Below are positions 11,545-23,530 of a stretch of DNA of 64,000 bases, piece after piece. The stretch is from Tubiluchus corallicola (taxonomy: Eukaryota > Priapulida > Priapulimorpha > Priapulimorphida > Tubiluchidae), in NCBI GenBank assembly GCA_030141605.1, contig JAQGDQ010000063.1:184001-248000 (forward strand). The letters run 5' to 3'. Both the position numbers and the translations under genes were made by a program. Each line of letters opens with the position of its first letter. Positions within the stretch are counted from its first letter, which is position 1. A model generated the notes under the pieces. The model was not told where the DNA came from, searched no databases, and worked only from the letters and a program-made list of their open reading frames with translations.

Positions 11545-12260
11545 TCATGATATATCCCAGAAGTCACACAGCAGATTAATGTTAATAAAGCGCAGCTTCA
11601 GATACTTGGACACTATTATGTTAATCAACCTCTACAAATCAATGGTAAGGCCTATCTTAGACTATGCTAACATAATATGGAATCCATCTAGATATGACAT
11701 GATTCATGAGCTCGAAAGTATTCAGCGTCGAGCAACTAAAATGATACCAGGTATAGCAGAAAGATCATATCCTGATAGAGTAGGGCACTTAGGACTTACA
11801 ACACTTAAATACAGAATACACAGGCAAGATATGATCCAGACATTCAAAATCCTCTAGGGTATTGACCGGATAGACAGTAATAAAATATTAGAACTCCAGA
11901 TACATCATAGGACAAGAGGACAGTCACTTAAAATCAATAAGAAATCTGTTTCAAAATGGGGAAGAAGATAAAATTTCTTTGCAGCTCGTGTTGAAAATGC
12001 CTGGAACAAACTTCTTGAATATGTAGTGGGTGCTTCTTCAGTTTCTCGATTTAAAGTTTGATTAGATCGACTCTGGGCTAATCATCTGGAGAAATACATT
12101 GATACTAGACTTCCGCAATGGCAACAAAACGCTTGGATTTTTGAGGGAACCTGACACTTTTCATCATGCAAAGTCGAACACACTGATACTATCTTCCTGA
12201 TCGCATCGTTAGCGCCACCACCTACTAGAAAATTCGAAATAAATAAAGCATCCAGAGAAG
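11545..12260 (+). pseudogene. CR1-like LINE 3' end (RT C-terminal region)
   Basis: One frame reads LYKSMVRPILDYANIIWNPS, then IQRRATKMIPGI, then YRIHRQDMIQTFKIL. This is the typical thumb and C-terminal region of CR1/L2-type reverse transcriptases. It continues after a stop as RGQSLKINKKSVSKWGRR, then a frame change to FFAARVENAWNKL. Stops interrupt it, and no endonuclease or catalytic RT part is present. It is a 5'-truncated dead copy adjoining the MITE. Confidence 0.85.
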
Positions 12261-13634
12261 ATCGGAAGGGTAAAAATCGGTCGCTTAAGCTTAACTCCTA
12301 TCCATGCTGTAAGTTTTAAGCTTTGAAGTAAACACTGATCTCTACAGAGTGTCTGAAAACATATATAGTAATGAAAACATACAATTATCTGACAATAAAT
12401 ACTATATTACAATTATTATTACAATGTAAAAATGAACAGTAGTTTTTAAAAAGTGGTATCGTGAAGTGATCTCTTGACAATTGAGATTTGCTGTAGTCCA
12501 GGATAAGAGGTCAATAAAGTGAAATATTAATATTGAACGTGATTCATAATTTCTTCAAGCTTTTCAGATGGAGAATTGTTCCCATAGCGCTTGTTGCATT
12601 ACCTCTTTGCAAGGCAACAGATAAACGCTGAAATAAAAAGCTTGTATACCTAACCTTTCCCCCCTTGGCACATTGAATTTGTTTGCCTAAAGTACTATAA
12701 TTTTTTTTCGTTTTGTGTCAAGAGTGCCAAAAGTTTCAATAGCTGTACAAAATTGAAAGTTGGCAAAAAACTGTTGTATTTTGTATAGTTTATGTTTACC
12801 AAACAAAGAGAAAAGTTTTCAAAAAATTATTAAATCGTAGGATCTGCAAATCTTAAGGAAACTGCTGGAAGGGTACCAATGGCGATGAATATGAGAAAAA
12901 TAAGAGGTTTGGAGATAATATTATGAAAAGAAAAATAAAGGAAAATAGGAGAATAGTGCTGTTTAAAAAGTTACTTGTGCCTCACTAATAGACAGAATCT
13001 TAGTGCCTATCTGGGTCAGATATCGTGGACACCGTAAAAAAATGAAACAATGTGGCAATGTTGTAGTACTACGTGGGACGTTCCCGTTTGCTTGAGTTTG
13101 CCATGTACTTCATGTGTACCACATTGTCATGTGCCACATCACTGTGTACTGCCTTGGGATGTACAGCCTCATGGTACATGGAGCTGGAGTACATGGCAAA
13201 GTGCTACATCACACCAAAGAACATAGGAACACAATACAGAGTGAGGGATGCAAGGTGAGGCCTGAACCATTAAGTTGAGATTTGGCTAGTATTGGAACAA
13301 TGAGGCGGTGCACGGGTGGTTGAGTAAGCATGAATGTACCATGTAGTATTTTCTTTCGTCCATGCAACTTGAAGATTGTCCATTATCCTGTAATGCAGCA
13401 CATTTGAAACTGAGTGGTTTTATAAAGTGCTGCAGCAGTTGCATTATGAATTTTATGAAACTGGTAAATTTCATGTGCTTGTATTAATACAATAATATAA
13501 TTAATGCTATTGCAATAATTGTATATTTGTGTATTTTATTCTTTTTTCAGTATCTCACTGATCACACTGAGGTAATAGAATTGAATTGACAAGTGAAAAT
13601 TACTCGAAATACATGTTTGTTACGTGTGCTGTTA
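12261..13634. other. intergenic, nothing recognised
   Basis: AT-rich with short frames only. I recognise no gene. Confidence 0.4.
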
Positions 13635-14185
13635 TTTTTAAATTTTGGTTAATTAGTTGCTAGCTTTGCATGTTAGCTCACACAAAAACTGTTTTTTGAG
13701 CATAAAGACTGTGCTGCAGTAGAGGAGCTCTGCCCACACTATCCAGCATACATTTAAATGATTCCTATCTAAGAAATATCAATTATTTAATAATTTTCCT
13801 TGTCTTTTTACCATTCAAGTGGTGCAGTATAAACCATACAAACTTCTACTTTTAAAATCGAACTACAAATATGTGGATGCAACTGTAAATAATCAAGGGC
13901 AGGAATAACTCGATTATTGGGTTAACTTGTGGTTGCAGTAGCCTGATTTTTCCTTCGCTACTTGTCATACAAATAGCAGCAACTGCGGCGAGCTGCTTGT
14001 AACTTTGTGACATTTTCTACATTTTGGTTTTCTATCTTGGCATTTTTAAATTTTGATCAATTAGTTGTTAGCTTTGCATGTCAGCTCACATAAAAATAGT
14101 TTTTGAGCATAATGTAGGTCCAGCATAATGCTGCAACTCCACCTATACTACTACCCAGCGGACATTTAAACGATTCCTACCCATT
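13635..14185. repeat. pair of diverged direct repeats, about 140 bp, 408 bp apart
   Basis: 13635-13770 and 14043-14185 match over most of their length with scattered changes: shared TTTTTAAATTTTG, TAGCTTTGCATG and CATTTAAA.GATTCCTA. The second copy abuts the minus-strand LINE relic, so these may be two copies of that element's 3' untranslated region. This is inferred from position only. Confidence 0.75.
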
Positions 14186-14340
14186 TTCATGTGAAGCTCT
14201 TGCATTGCTCTAAACTTCACAATGTCCAAGATTTGCACCATCTGTGAAAGTAGATTATTCCACTGGATGACTGAACGAATGGCTGATGCAAATGAATATT
14301 TGAAACAATCTTTGTTGAAGTGATGGTATCGAAATTTCTA
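14180..14340 (-). pseudogene. LINE reverse-transcriptase C-terminal relic
   Basis: On the minus strand one frame reads HFNKDCFKYSFASAIRSVIQ followed by WNNLLSQMVQILDIVKF. This has the '.kySF..rair.WN.Lp' pattern at the end of CR1-like LINE proteins. It is short and isolated. Confidence 0.55.
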
Positions 14341-15361
14341 CTGACACAAATTATGGCCTTCCCTGCTAGCTCTGGTAATAATGTGTCACTATTAATATCT
14401 GCACGAATGTGATTCAGTGAATCATGCACGAATATTGTTTCAAATGCTAAGCTTGGACACTCCATACTCTAACATATGTGGTTCTTACTTGTGCTTTCTT
14501 AAGTTGATTTAATCAGTTCTTGAGAATTGTGTCTGTGCTTGCTCAAGGTCCTTTCGTAATTTTCTGCAACCAATGCGCCGGCATCGTCATACCTTACTGA
14601 TTTCCGATCTAGGTTTACTGGTTGTGAGCGCTGTTTTAGCAATCTAGGGTTTTTGTTCAGCTCCACTCTCACACTTCCGCACCCACATTTTTTCGATGTT
14701 TTGTTGCAGCTTTAATATATTGACTTACCTGTTTTAATTTTTCCCTCCATTATTTCAACTTTCTCTTGTCATCACGAGTATAGATTACTTTTGAAAATAA
14801 GGACGATCCATTCGCCAGTGTCAAAGGTACCTGGGTCCTCCCTCAAAAAGTTTTCAAAATCATACAGCGGGGGGCCATCAAGATGGACATTCACATGCAA
14901 AAAGAAAGAGTTCCAAATGTGATAACATGAGGCTAACTGAATTAGTTTAAACTAGAGTGTTGCTTCTTGAACTTTGCTGACTTTATTTTTACATCATTGT
15001 CTATTCGATTTTATCCCCATTTACTGACTCGTGTTATTCTTCCTATTAGATTGTATGGGCTGTTCAGTAAAATTCCAACTACTCTTGGAGTCTGAACCAT
15101 GTATAGTTAGGACACAAGAATATTATGACTAATTAAATGCACTTGAATCTGCAATATTAATATTCTATATTGTATGGAAGAAATTATCAAAGTGAAATAT
15201 TTTTAATGTAATATAATAAGCTACGAGGTGAAACAGTTATCATTTGTTTTCTTTTGAGTGTTGTTGTCATTATGTTAGAAGCTAACTGTTATTATGCTTT
15301 TCTTGTAGGTGCTGGTATATGAACATGCATGACTACTTGCAGTGAATTTATGAAGGAAAAG
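14341..15361. promoter_or_regulatory. upstream region of JMJD6, 5' leader candidate
   Basis: No coding region is seen. A polypyrimidine-rich TTTCTTGTAG ending at 15308 is a plausible splice acceptor just before the JMJD6 start codon, so a non-coding first exon may lie further upstream. In-frame ATGs at 15329 and 15350 precede the chosen start, and a stop at 15320-15322 closes the frame above them. No core promoter element was identified. Confidence 0.35.
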
Positions 15362-18300
15362 ATGGCTGATGGAAGAGCCAAAAAACGAATCAGAGAAGCA
15401 AAGCGCAAAGCTAGGCCAGGTATTTGAAATAAATCAAACGTCAGCAGCATTTTTTATTAGGCACTATATCAAATACTGTTTATGTGCTCTGTATTGTTTA
15501 ATGTCCAGTATGGTGATTTGGTTAATTACTCCCAACGCTAGTGGAGTTGCAGATGAATCTATGTTTTGGCAATTGTAATGTCATGGGATATTGATTTATC
15601 AACTTAAGACTTTTGGTGCAAAACCTCTTGTTATGTGCACAGCTCTGATAAAGGTTGAAATTCACAAATGTCCTCTGATTCAGAAAATTTGGAGAATTTA
15701 TTTGGTAGTGTATGGTAATTTATGTTTGAGATCTGTGATTTATATCTGGCACATTTGTGATCTGAAGGTTGTGGCACTTTCATGTTGAGGAAAAATGTAT
15801 GTATTGTCTTGGTTGTATCCAGCATATCACATGTCTTTATTTTTTGAGGAACAAACTACATTAACATTCAAAGAATTCATCACTTTCTATAATTTTTCAG
15901 AATTGGAAGGTGGTCTTTGGGCATACATGAACTTCAGCAAAACTTTTGATCTAAGTTGGAATAATATCAAAGAGTCTGTGAACAGAGAAGATAGCAGAAC
16001 TCTAACTCTGGAAGTATTTAGAGAGCAGTATGAAAAGCCGTACAAACCGGTCGTGATTACCCATTGTACTGATCAATGGAAAGCCGAAAAAAATTGGACA
16101 CCTGAGGTAATGCAACGATTTGTGAGATTCTGGTTACTGTTCAGTAAAAATCCGAATGTTTCAAACTTTAAGCTGGGAAAATGTAGGCCGCACAAAAGAA
16201 GGCAATGAGAGAAGCAGAGAGAGGGAAAAATTGAACAACAAGAAAAGGAATAGTGTGAAAAATATTAGTGAAGTAGTACTTGTTATATGAAGCCTTGAAA
16301 TAATGTTTGTAATGTAAAATCTTGAAATAGCTTTTTGTGACATGAGTGCCTTGAAATAGTGCTTGTGATATGAAGTCTGCATAGTGTAATGTAGGCTCTG
16401 TAGTTACCCATTATACAGCCCTTACCCTTTAGCCAGGTGGTTGGAACCAAGTGTAATAACGTTATTTGTCACTCCTTAAATTGATAACATAATCTTCTGG
16501 CATTAATCCACATTCTGCATCGTTACCTGTATGCTTAACACTTATTGATCAGTCCTAGTAATACTCGCTTCTGATTGGCTGAGCCAGTGCTAAGTATGTT
16601 AGTTCATTGGTATCAAAAGTTATATCCCCACCATTGGTGCTACACTTTGCAGCCCATTTGATGTGGCAGGAGTGTGGTTTTCTACAGGGTTTGCCATGTA
16701 ACTTCGTAAAGTAATGTAGTTAGTAAGACTGGTATGCCCGTGGCAGTTCTTTACTTCTTAGTTTTGTTATTTAACTTTTATTTGATTTTGTTCACATTTA
16801 TATAGATTATGTTTAGGTAGTGAGACTGCCCAGTCACCTGTTTGGCAGGCTCAAATCGCCTCGTTTATATGCTTAAAATGCTCGATGTAGAAATACTTTT
16901 GTTACAACTAGTGCAGATGGGGCAGGCCTGACTAGATGTAAGGTAGTCACTGGAGATTCCTTGGCCGACAAAAAAGTTTACATAAAATTTTACTTTAAAG
17001 AGGGATCTGCCCACAAACTCCAGATAGTGGCTTCGCAGCTAGGGTAGTCTACAGGGGGCGCTACCACTTTAAGATGGTATTGGTTCTTGTGGGATTCTGT
17101 ATTAGCACTTGTCTGTTAATTCAGTTAAATGCCACATGACAATAATGCAACAACAATAATTATAGTATACTGTAATCCAATTTAATGACAAAACATTAGG
17201 TACGAAATTCAAAACGATGAAATACGTCATTAAAGCTCAATATATCGAAACAAAACATTGGCAAAAATATCAGAAAAAGTTATTGGGCAAAATCGTAAGC
17301 AAAATTAAGCAGTTAGCACCAAAAATAAACAGTGTTCATAATTAAACATATTATAATGACTTGACAATATTTTCATTGGAACATAAGCTAAACTAACCGT
17401 AACAAAATGTTCGTCTAAGGGCTTATCCTAAGACTAGCCACCCCTGGGGAAATGCTAGCAAATTAACAGGTTAAGAGTAACATTCAGGGCTGTGACGTCA
17501 CGTGTAAATCTGCAGCAACCAGGAAACATTTCATTACTAAACATTATGCATAATTTCAATGTCTGGCATGACTTCAACTCTTGTAGGCTCACGTTTATAT
17601 TGAACGTTCATCTCTTCAACTCGTGTAGGCTCATGTTTATATTGAACGTTCATCAATTGTCAATACCATTAGTCCATCTGTACCCATAACACACTGCATA
17701 GTAAGGCAAAGAATAAGTCAACTTACAGATCGGGATCCCGTGGAATAGTCTGAAGCTCTAGACACCTCAGTAAACTGCACTGGACGGTCCTGTCCTTCTC
17801 GTCTATCGCTCAACAGGTAGTCATCAGACCCACAAATACCCTCACCATAACATCGGGTGCTTAGGCCTCTGTTAACTATCCAAAATCATCACCCATCAAC
17901 TATGATGGTAGCAATCAAAAGTAGTAAAATGGATAGACATTTTCATTCAAAAGTTCAGCAAAACTGCCATTATGGAAAGCCTGACCTATGTAATGTTTTC
18001 AGGTCCAATACCAAAGCTCAGCTGTTTTCTACCTTGTACACCTGTATCGTGACAAGTTTTCTGGGTCACCTCTGCATTCACAAGTTGATCAGACGGCTTC
18101 ATATCGCGCAGAAAATTGAATGCTACAAACCAACCCGTAAAACTTTAAAACTTACATTCCTAAATCTTGGGTTTAAAGGGCAACTGAACTATTTATAATA
18201 CTTGTTTTTAGGTTTAATCGATAACATGGTTGTCATATTAATTATCATTATTGATAACATCATCATTACACTAATTTTCATCAAACTTTCTCGAGGATAA

Positions 18301-21237
18301 TAAACAGTATGCTACAACTGTATAAGGCCAGTACATGTGGCAAACTTGGTTTGCCAAAAATTATAATATTATAGAAATTTAACTTGAACTTGCATTTACT
18401 GGTGTTTTTTCATTTGCAGCGACTATCAAAGAAATATCGCAATCAGAAGTTTAAATGTGGCGAAGACAATGAAGGCTACAGTGTTAAGATGAAAATGAAG
18501 TATTATGTGCAGTACATGCAAAATAATCATGATGATAGTCCACTTTATATATTTGATAGCAGTTATGGAGAGGTGAGTCATGGAGAGGTTGATCTAGTCC
18601 TGATTGTGCTAAAGTTTCCATATTATTTGTAAGCTCTAAGATTTTTTTTTCAATTCATAATACGTTCTTTAACGCTAGAAGGACCATCTGCATTAGTTGA
18701 TGCCAACACATATTGTCTATTATAAATCGTCACAATGTGCTGACATCACAATAATAAACGTCAGTGTAAGTCTGTGGACGTACATTTTTGTATAGTTTTA
18801 ATTTGTATTCCATATTTTGCATTTTTGATGTTTATTTGTATTTTCTATTGTTTTAGTACACTCGGCCTGGCTCATTCTAGCTATCAAGTTTAAATAGTCT
18901 TATCTTATCTTATTTGCGAATGTAAATCAGCAAAATCTTTTCACGTCTTATTGCGAGCTACAAGCTTGTGGTCCGAACTTTCTTAAATGTCAACTCTCAG
19001 TAAGGCCACCAGACGACTTCTTTCAATTTGCTGCTCAGTGCAAGGGTTCTGGAAGCACTGCCAAATATGCTGTTAGATAAGTCATTATACTTGTACTGTA
19101 TAAATTGCTTCAATTGAATTTAGTTAATTTCCTGACAAATCATTGAATTACAATAAAACCTGACTGATAACTACTAGTTTTATTTTTGTATAGGAATGAA
19201 AACTTTCGTTGCGTCAATTGACGCATACCAGTCCTGCTAGGTAGTAAACTTTATGGTCCTTCTAGTGTTAAATTACATTTTTACTTTTAAGTGTGAATGT
19301 GAAAGTTTGAGATGTACCTTTGTTTCTAAATACACTCAACTCCAGTAAAGTTATAATCACAACCAAGGAGCGCAGAAAATTATTTGGAAAGATATAGCTT
19401 CAAATGCTTCAAGTTGTCATCATCTGCTGCAATGTTTAATCTGGTGTCATTACACATTTATATGTAAAACAAATTTCAATTATGTAACTTCTCTATGTTA
19501 ATAAATTTAAAAAATATACAAGGAAGAATATTAACATAAATTTTTCAATATAAGTAAAATTGTCAATTTTTTTTCCGCAAAAGTAAGTTTAGAAAGCTTC
19601 CTTTTTATTTCTAGTTTTTTCAGCTTTTTAAGATGTCTTATGTTTGAGGAATCACATTTTTGTATAAGACTTCCATGAAGAGTTTTTTGGATATTTTGTC
19701 GTAGCATCCAAAGAAAAAGAAGTTGCTCGAAGACTACAGTGTTCCGGAGTACTTTGAAGATGACTTGTTTCGTTATGCCGGGGAAAGGCGTCGTCCACCA
19801 TATCGTTGGTTTGTCATGGGTCCTCCTCGCTCTGGTACCGGTATTCATATTGATCCCTTGGGCACAAGTGCGTGGAACACTTTACTTACTGGGCATAAAC
19901 GGTGAGCAAATGATGGCAACATGTAACTGACCACTTTACTTAGTGGACATAAACTGTGAGCAAATGATGTATGGTATGTAACTCAATGTATATTGTGAGT
20001 TAGGTGCTTTGTGTAGAGTAAGAAGATTTGTTGTTGAACATTGGAAAGCAGTCTTGGCTGCTCAGTATATAAATGCTGTATGAAAGTAAACATGTGAGTT
20101 ATATTATGCATTATATAAATAATACATGTGAAATATACAAATGAATACAACATAGCTTGTGTATATTGTCTGGTGTATTGGTGAAGATGTCCTGTGAATA
20201 ACAGCTTTATAGTGTTAAAATTTTTGTTATTTAGCGTCTTCTCAGATGTTTTTCGTGTCAGATGCCTGTCAAAGAATTTCGTGTTTGGCCATAAATGAAT
20301 AAAATTCTGGAGGCAAACACCTTCCGTGAATTAACTAATGTCAGGACAAAATCTACAGTATATGTTATCGCATTAATGTTGGAACTACAAACTTATTTGC
20401 TTGTTACTGTTACTACAAATTTCAATTTACATTGTACAGGAAATTATGTTTCAATGTTTTAAGTAATTCAATTCATTAGTGTATTGTTATTATTTTTTAT
20501 TTATTTGTGCATAAAGAAGTACCTTAACACAACACAGACATATAGCACATTAGTAATATTTACAAAATTACATAATTAGTTACATATTACATATACATTA
20601 CACACCACAAATTAATACATCAAATAATAATATTTCAATAATAATAATAATACATTAAATCTCTACTCCATGTTTTGCAGATGGTGTTTGTTTCCTACGA
20701 ATTGTCCAAAAGAGATGCTAAAGGTGACTAGAGCAGAGGGAGGGAAAAATTCTGATGAAGCCATTGTATGGTTTAGTACACAGTACCCAAAAACACAAAC
20801 AAAAGATTGGCCCGAAGAGTTTAGGCCGGTGAGTTTTATTGCAACGTATGTAACTCTGAATGTAGTTAGATTACACAGTAATAATTTTTTTCAGGTGGTT
20901 ATGTTTCCTATGCTTACCTGTATCATTATATTAGTGTGTGTGAGTACTCTTTTCATTTGGTAGTGCTAATGTGTTTCAGGAAATTATGGTGCTAACTGAA
21001 AATTCTTAATTACAGCATTGCCGTCTATAGACAATAATGTATTCAAGGACTAAAAATCATTAATGATTTATTCATATTAAGGCCTTTAAAACGAACTATA
21101 CAATTATTTTGTGTGTTTATAGGTTCTGTTACCTATCTAAGTATGAATGACCAAAACTAGCAAAAATTAAATATTTATATAGTGTTAATCCTACAGTGTA
21201 AATGCAAATGAAATGCCTGGAGGCTCAGGTAATTGAC

Positions 21238-21290
<53 letters not shown>

Positions 21291-23036
21291 CCCTGATGGC
21301 AAATACTGCAATGAGTCTGATGCATGGTATACTTAAAATTTTTTTGTGTGCAGCTTTTTTATTTGGTGTGTGTAGCTTTTAATATGTTTTGTTGTTGCAT
21401 GTAATTAGTAACATTAGGATTTTGTGTGTTTGTGAAGTAATTTATCTTTTTTAATGTATTATAAATTATGACAATTTTAAAGCTGAAATAAAAGGTGAAT
21501 TGATTGCAGTGGGATCATGGAACAAACTCATGATTAGTTAAATTTTGAAACTAAACTTGAAAGGTAGGAAATGTGAAAGAGCTGAAATACAGCCTGGATT
21601 TGAACCAGGGACCTTCTGCATATATGGTAGAGCCACCATATTCTCCAATGATCAAGGCAGTCCAAGTTCATCTGTTATAGCTGGCAGCCAATTTCGTATC
21701 CAAATTGCCTCAATGTGTGCAGTAATAGTGGCAATAAATTTTGTCCTGGAGCCATGTGCCAGCATCTATATAGCCAATACAGTAAATATTACTAGTAGCT
21801 TAGATTTATGTTGAAACTTGTAATGTCAACAAAAAAACTGTCCGCTTTTGGCCAAAACTGTCGAAGAAATGGGTACAGAATATTAAAGGTATCTGTTTAT
21901 CATTCTGATGTGAATAAACTGTTAATTGATCGTTCAAATTGTTGAACTGTTAAAATTTTCATACTTTGTAAGGCTAGAAACATGGTTAAAATGAAACATT
22001 TGTTTCTTTTTGAACTTGTTAAGTGAAAAAAGGTGGAAAATATGTTAACTGGAAAGAGAATTGTTAAGAAAAAGAAATGGGAACTTGTTAAGCAATGAAT
22101 TTTGTTGTACATTTTGGTGTTTTGAAATGCAAAATTTTCTTTTCTAGTTAGAGGTGATACAGAAACCCGGTGAGACCGTGTTTGTACCTGGTGGTTGGTG
22201 GCATGTGGTGCTGAATTTAGATATGACAATTGCTGTCACGCAGAACTATGCTAGCATAGTAAACTTTCCCATCGTTTGGCACAAGACTGTCCGCGGTCGG
22301 CCAAAACTGTCGAAGAAATGGTACAGAATATTAAAGGTAACAAAACTCAATCTGTTTATCATTATGAATGAATAAATTCTTAGTTGTTCGTTAAAATTAA
22401 AAAGCAGTTGTTTAACTGATCAAAATTCTTTGAAGAAATCATATTTGCATTTATTTAAACAAAAATGTAATAAATTTTTAAAAGGAAGCTACTGCTAATT
22501 GTGCATTTGTATCTTGTAACAATATCAACGTTAATATGTCACTGGTTTATCTGTAGGAAAAGGTACCTGCTGTCGCCGCTGTTGCAGATTCAGTTAAATT
22601 AGACCAGAGTACTGGCTTCGCATCAGATAGTTCGAGTGCTTCTTCATCGTCATCATCGTCATCGTCATCATCCTGCAGTAGTTGCTCAGATTCTGATAGC
22701 AATGACAGTGGTCAAGAATCATTGCATGAGCACAAGAAAAAAAGGTATTTAAAAATGCTTAACAGTAATCTATAGTAGATTTTTAGAGTTATAAATTCGC
22801 TACATGTGTTGTTGTGTGTACAAGTTTCTGACAACTACCAATGCATTTAATTTTGCATACCAATGTATAATAATGACAATGTAATGATAATGGTAATGGT
22901 AATGATAATCGTAATTTCTGCATCAACATTTTTTTATATTAACGTATTTTATCTAACTTAAGAGTGTTCATTTTTTAGATATGTTGCTGAGAGGGAAGAA
23001 GCCCCATCTCCTAAACGCACAAAAATAACTAGTTGA
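15362..23036 (+). CDS. JMJD6: JMJD6, JmjC-domain lysyl hydroxylase / arginine demethylase, 398 aa
   Basis: Coding exons: 15362-15419, 15901-16106, 18420-18572, 19705-19901, 20681-20828, 22148-22336, 22557-22744, 22979-23036. All introns are GT-AG and phases agree. The family hydroxylates lysines of splicing factors such as U2AF65 in the nucleus and has reported arginine demethylase activity, using Fe(II) and 2-oxoglutarate. With this start, the iron ligands fall at His187, Asp189 ([10 protein letters not shown]) and His273 (GGWWHVVLN), and the 2-oxoglutarate contacts Lys204 and Thr285 match the human numbering exactly. A basic N-terminus ([13 protein letters not shown]) is the expected nuclear signal. 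Exon 7 encodes the poly-Ser stretch (about residues 330-360). Human JMJD6 is 403 aa. Alternative upstream in-frame ATGs would add 4 or 11 residues. Intron 5 carries a damaged partial copy of exon 6. Appears intact. Confidence 0.97.
16273..16380. repeat. imperfect tandem repeat, about 35-bp unit, 3 copies
   Basis: Within JMJD6 intron 2. The unit resembles AGTGCTTGTGATATGAAG followed by CCTTGAAAT, repeated three times with substitutions. The rest of intron 2 (to 18419) contains no recognised gene; its 17.7-17.9 kb part is less AT-rich. Confidence 0.75.
17572..17653. repeat. tandem duplication, 42-bp period
   Basis: CTTCAACTC.TGTAGGCTCA and the following GTTTATATTGAACGTTCAT occur twice, at 17572-17611 and 17614-17653, with two differences. 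Located in JMJD6 intron 2. Confidence 0.9.
18673..19267. mobile_element. piggyBac-like MITE (595 bp)
   Basis: The left end CGCTAGAAGGACCAT and the right end (reverse complement CACTAGAAGGACCAT) are 15-bp inverted repeats with one mismatch. Both abut TTAA (18669-18672 and 19268-19271), the specific target of piggyBac. A palindrome GCGTCAATTGACGC lies near the right end. No intact transposase was seen. It sits in JMJD6 intron 3 and is spliced out with it. Confidence 0.85.
21239..21287. repeat. (TA)n microsatellite
   Basis: About 24 TA units in JMJD6 intron 5. Confidence 0.95.
21582..21660 (-). repeat. tRNA-like sequence, probable SINE relic
   Basis: The minus strand contains GGTTCAAATCC, a match to the pol III B box, set in a GC-paired T-arm-like context (CCTGGTTCAAATCCAGG). 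An acceptor stem, a good A box and a full cloverleaf could not be recognised, so it is more likely a tRNA-derived SINE or tRNA pseudogene than a working gene. Confidence 0.4.
21838..21956 (+). pseudogene. partial duplication of JMJD6 exon 6 and its 5' splice site
   Basis: This stretch in intron 5 repeats the 3' end of exon 6 (22287-22336) and the start of intron 6. Shared parts include GGCCAAAACTGTCGAAGAAA, then TACAGAATATTAAAGGTA, then CTGTTTATCATT. It carries an extra G in ATGGGTACAG (a frameshift) and lacks about 11 bp after the splice donor. It has a donor-like AAAGGTAT but no matching acceptor, so it should not be spliced in. It arose by a local segmental duplication about 450 bp upstream of the true exon. 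Confidence 0.85.
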
Positions 23037-23207
23037 TGGAGTGGCGTAGACTTAGTGGATTTCATGCAAACAGTGAGGTAACATTTGGGATAAATGGAAG
23101 ATATTCAAGCACATTAACTGTTTTTAGAACTTTTCTGACAGCTGTTGCAGCTTGGGAGAATGTATTTAAGCTTGCTTATTATTTTGAGGATACGTTAGTC
23201 ATGTGCG

Positions 23208-23213
23208 AATAAA
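23208..23213 (+). terminator. poly(A) signal AATAAA for JMJD6
   Basis: AATAAA lies 172 bp after the JMJD6 stop codon, in a T-rich context that fits a short 3' untranslated region. Further AATAAA copies occur near 23420 and 23598, so alternative ends are possible. Confidence 0.5.
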
Positions 23214-23451
23214 TATTTTGTATAAATATCAAATGAAAAATTTATGTGCGTATAAATGGCTGTTTTGCAGTGATACTTTTCATCAAAAATTCAAGAATCT
23301 TTTTAGCTAATAGTAATTTGAGCTTCATTTGTAAGCTATAAGAAAGTTTGCAGTCTGTAGTTATTAAAGTTGATTTGATTTTGAAGAGATTGAAAGTTGG
23401 CAATGATCAGCCTATATTGAATAAATTGTTTTTTTTACTCTCATTCTTATT

Positions 23452-23530
23452 TAGTTGCCCAGGGGTCAGCAGCTTTGAAATGCAGAGGACCTGGGTTTGA
23501 GTCCCAGTGAAGGTGTAAAACTTATTTTAT
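23452..23530 (+). repeat. tRNA-like sequence, probable SINE relic
   Basis: TTGCCCAGGGG resembles a pol III A box, and GGTTTGAGTCC about 40 bp later resembles a B box. It is followed by a TTATTTTATTATTATA-rich tail. A full cloverleaf is not evident. It lies just past the JMJD6 3' end. Confidence 0.45.

Noticed and set aside
21582-21660. Functional tRNA gene on the minus strand
   Set aside because: B box is good but the acceptor stem and A box could not be assembled into a cloverleaf; called a SINE-like relic instead.
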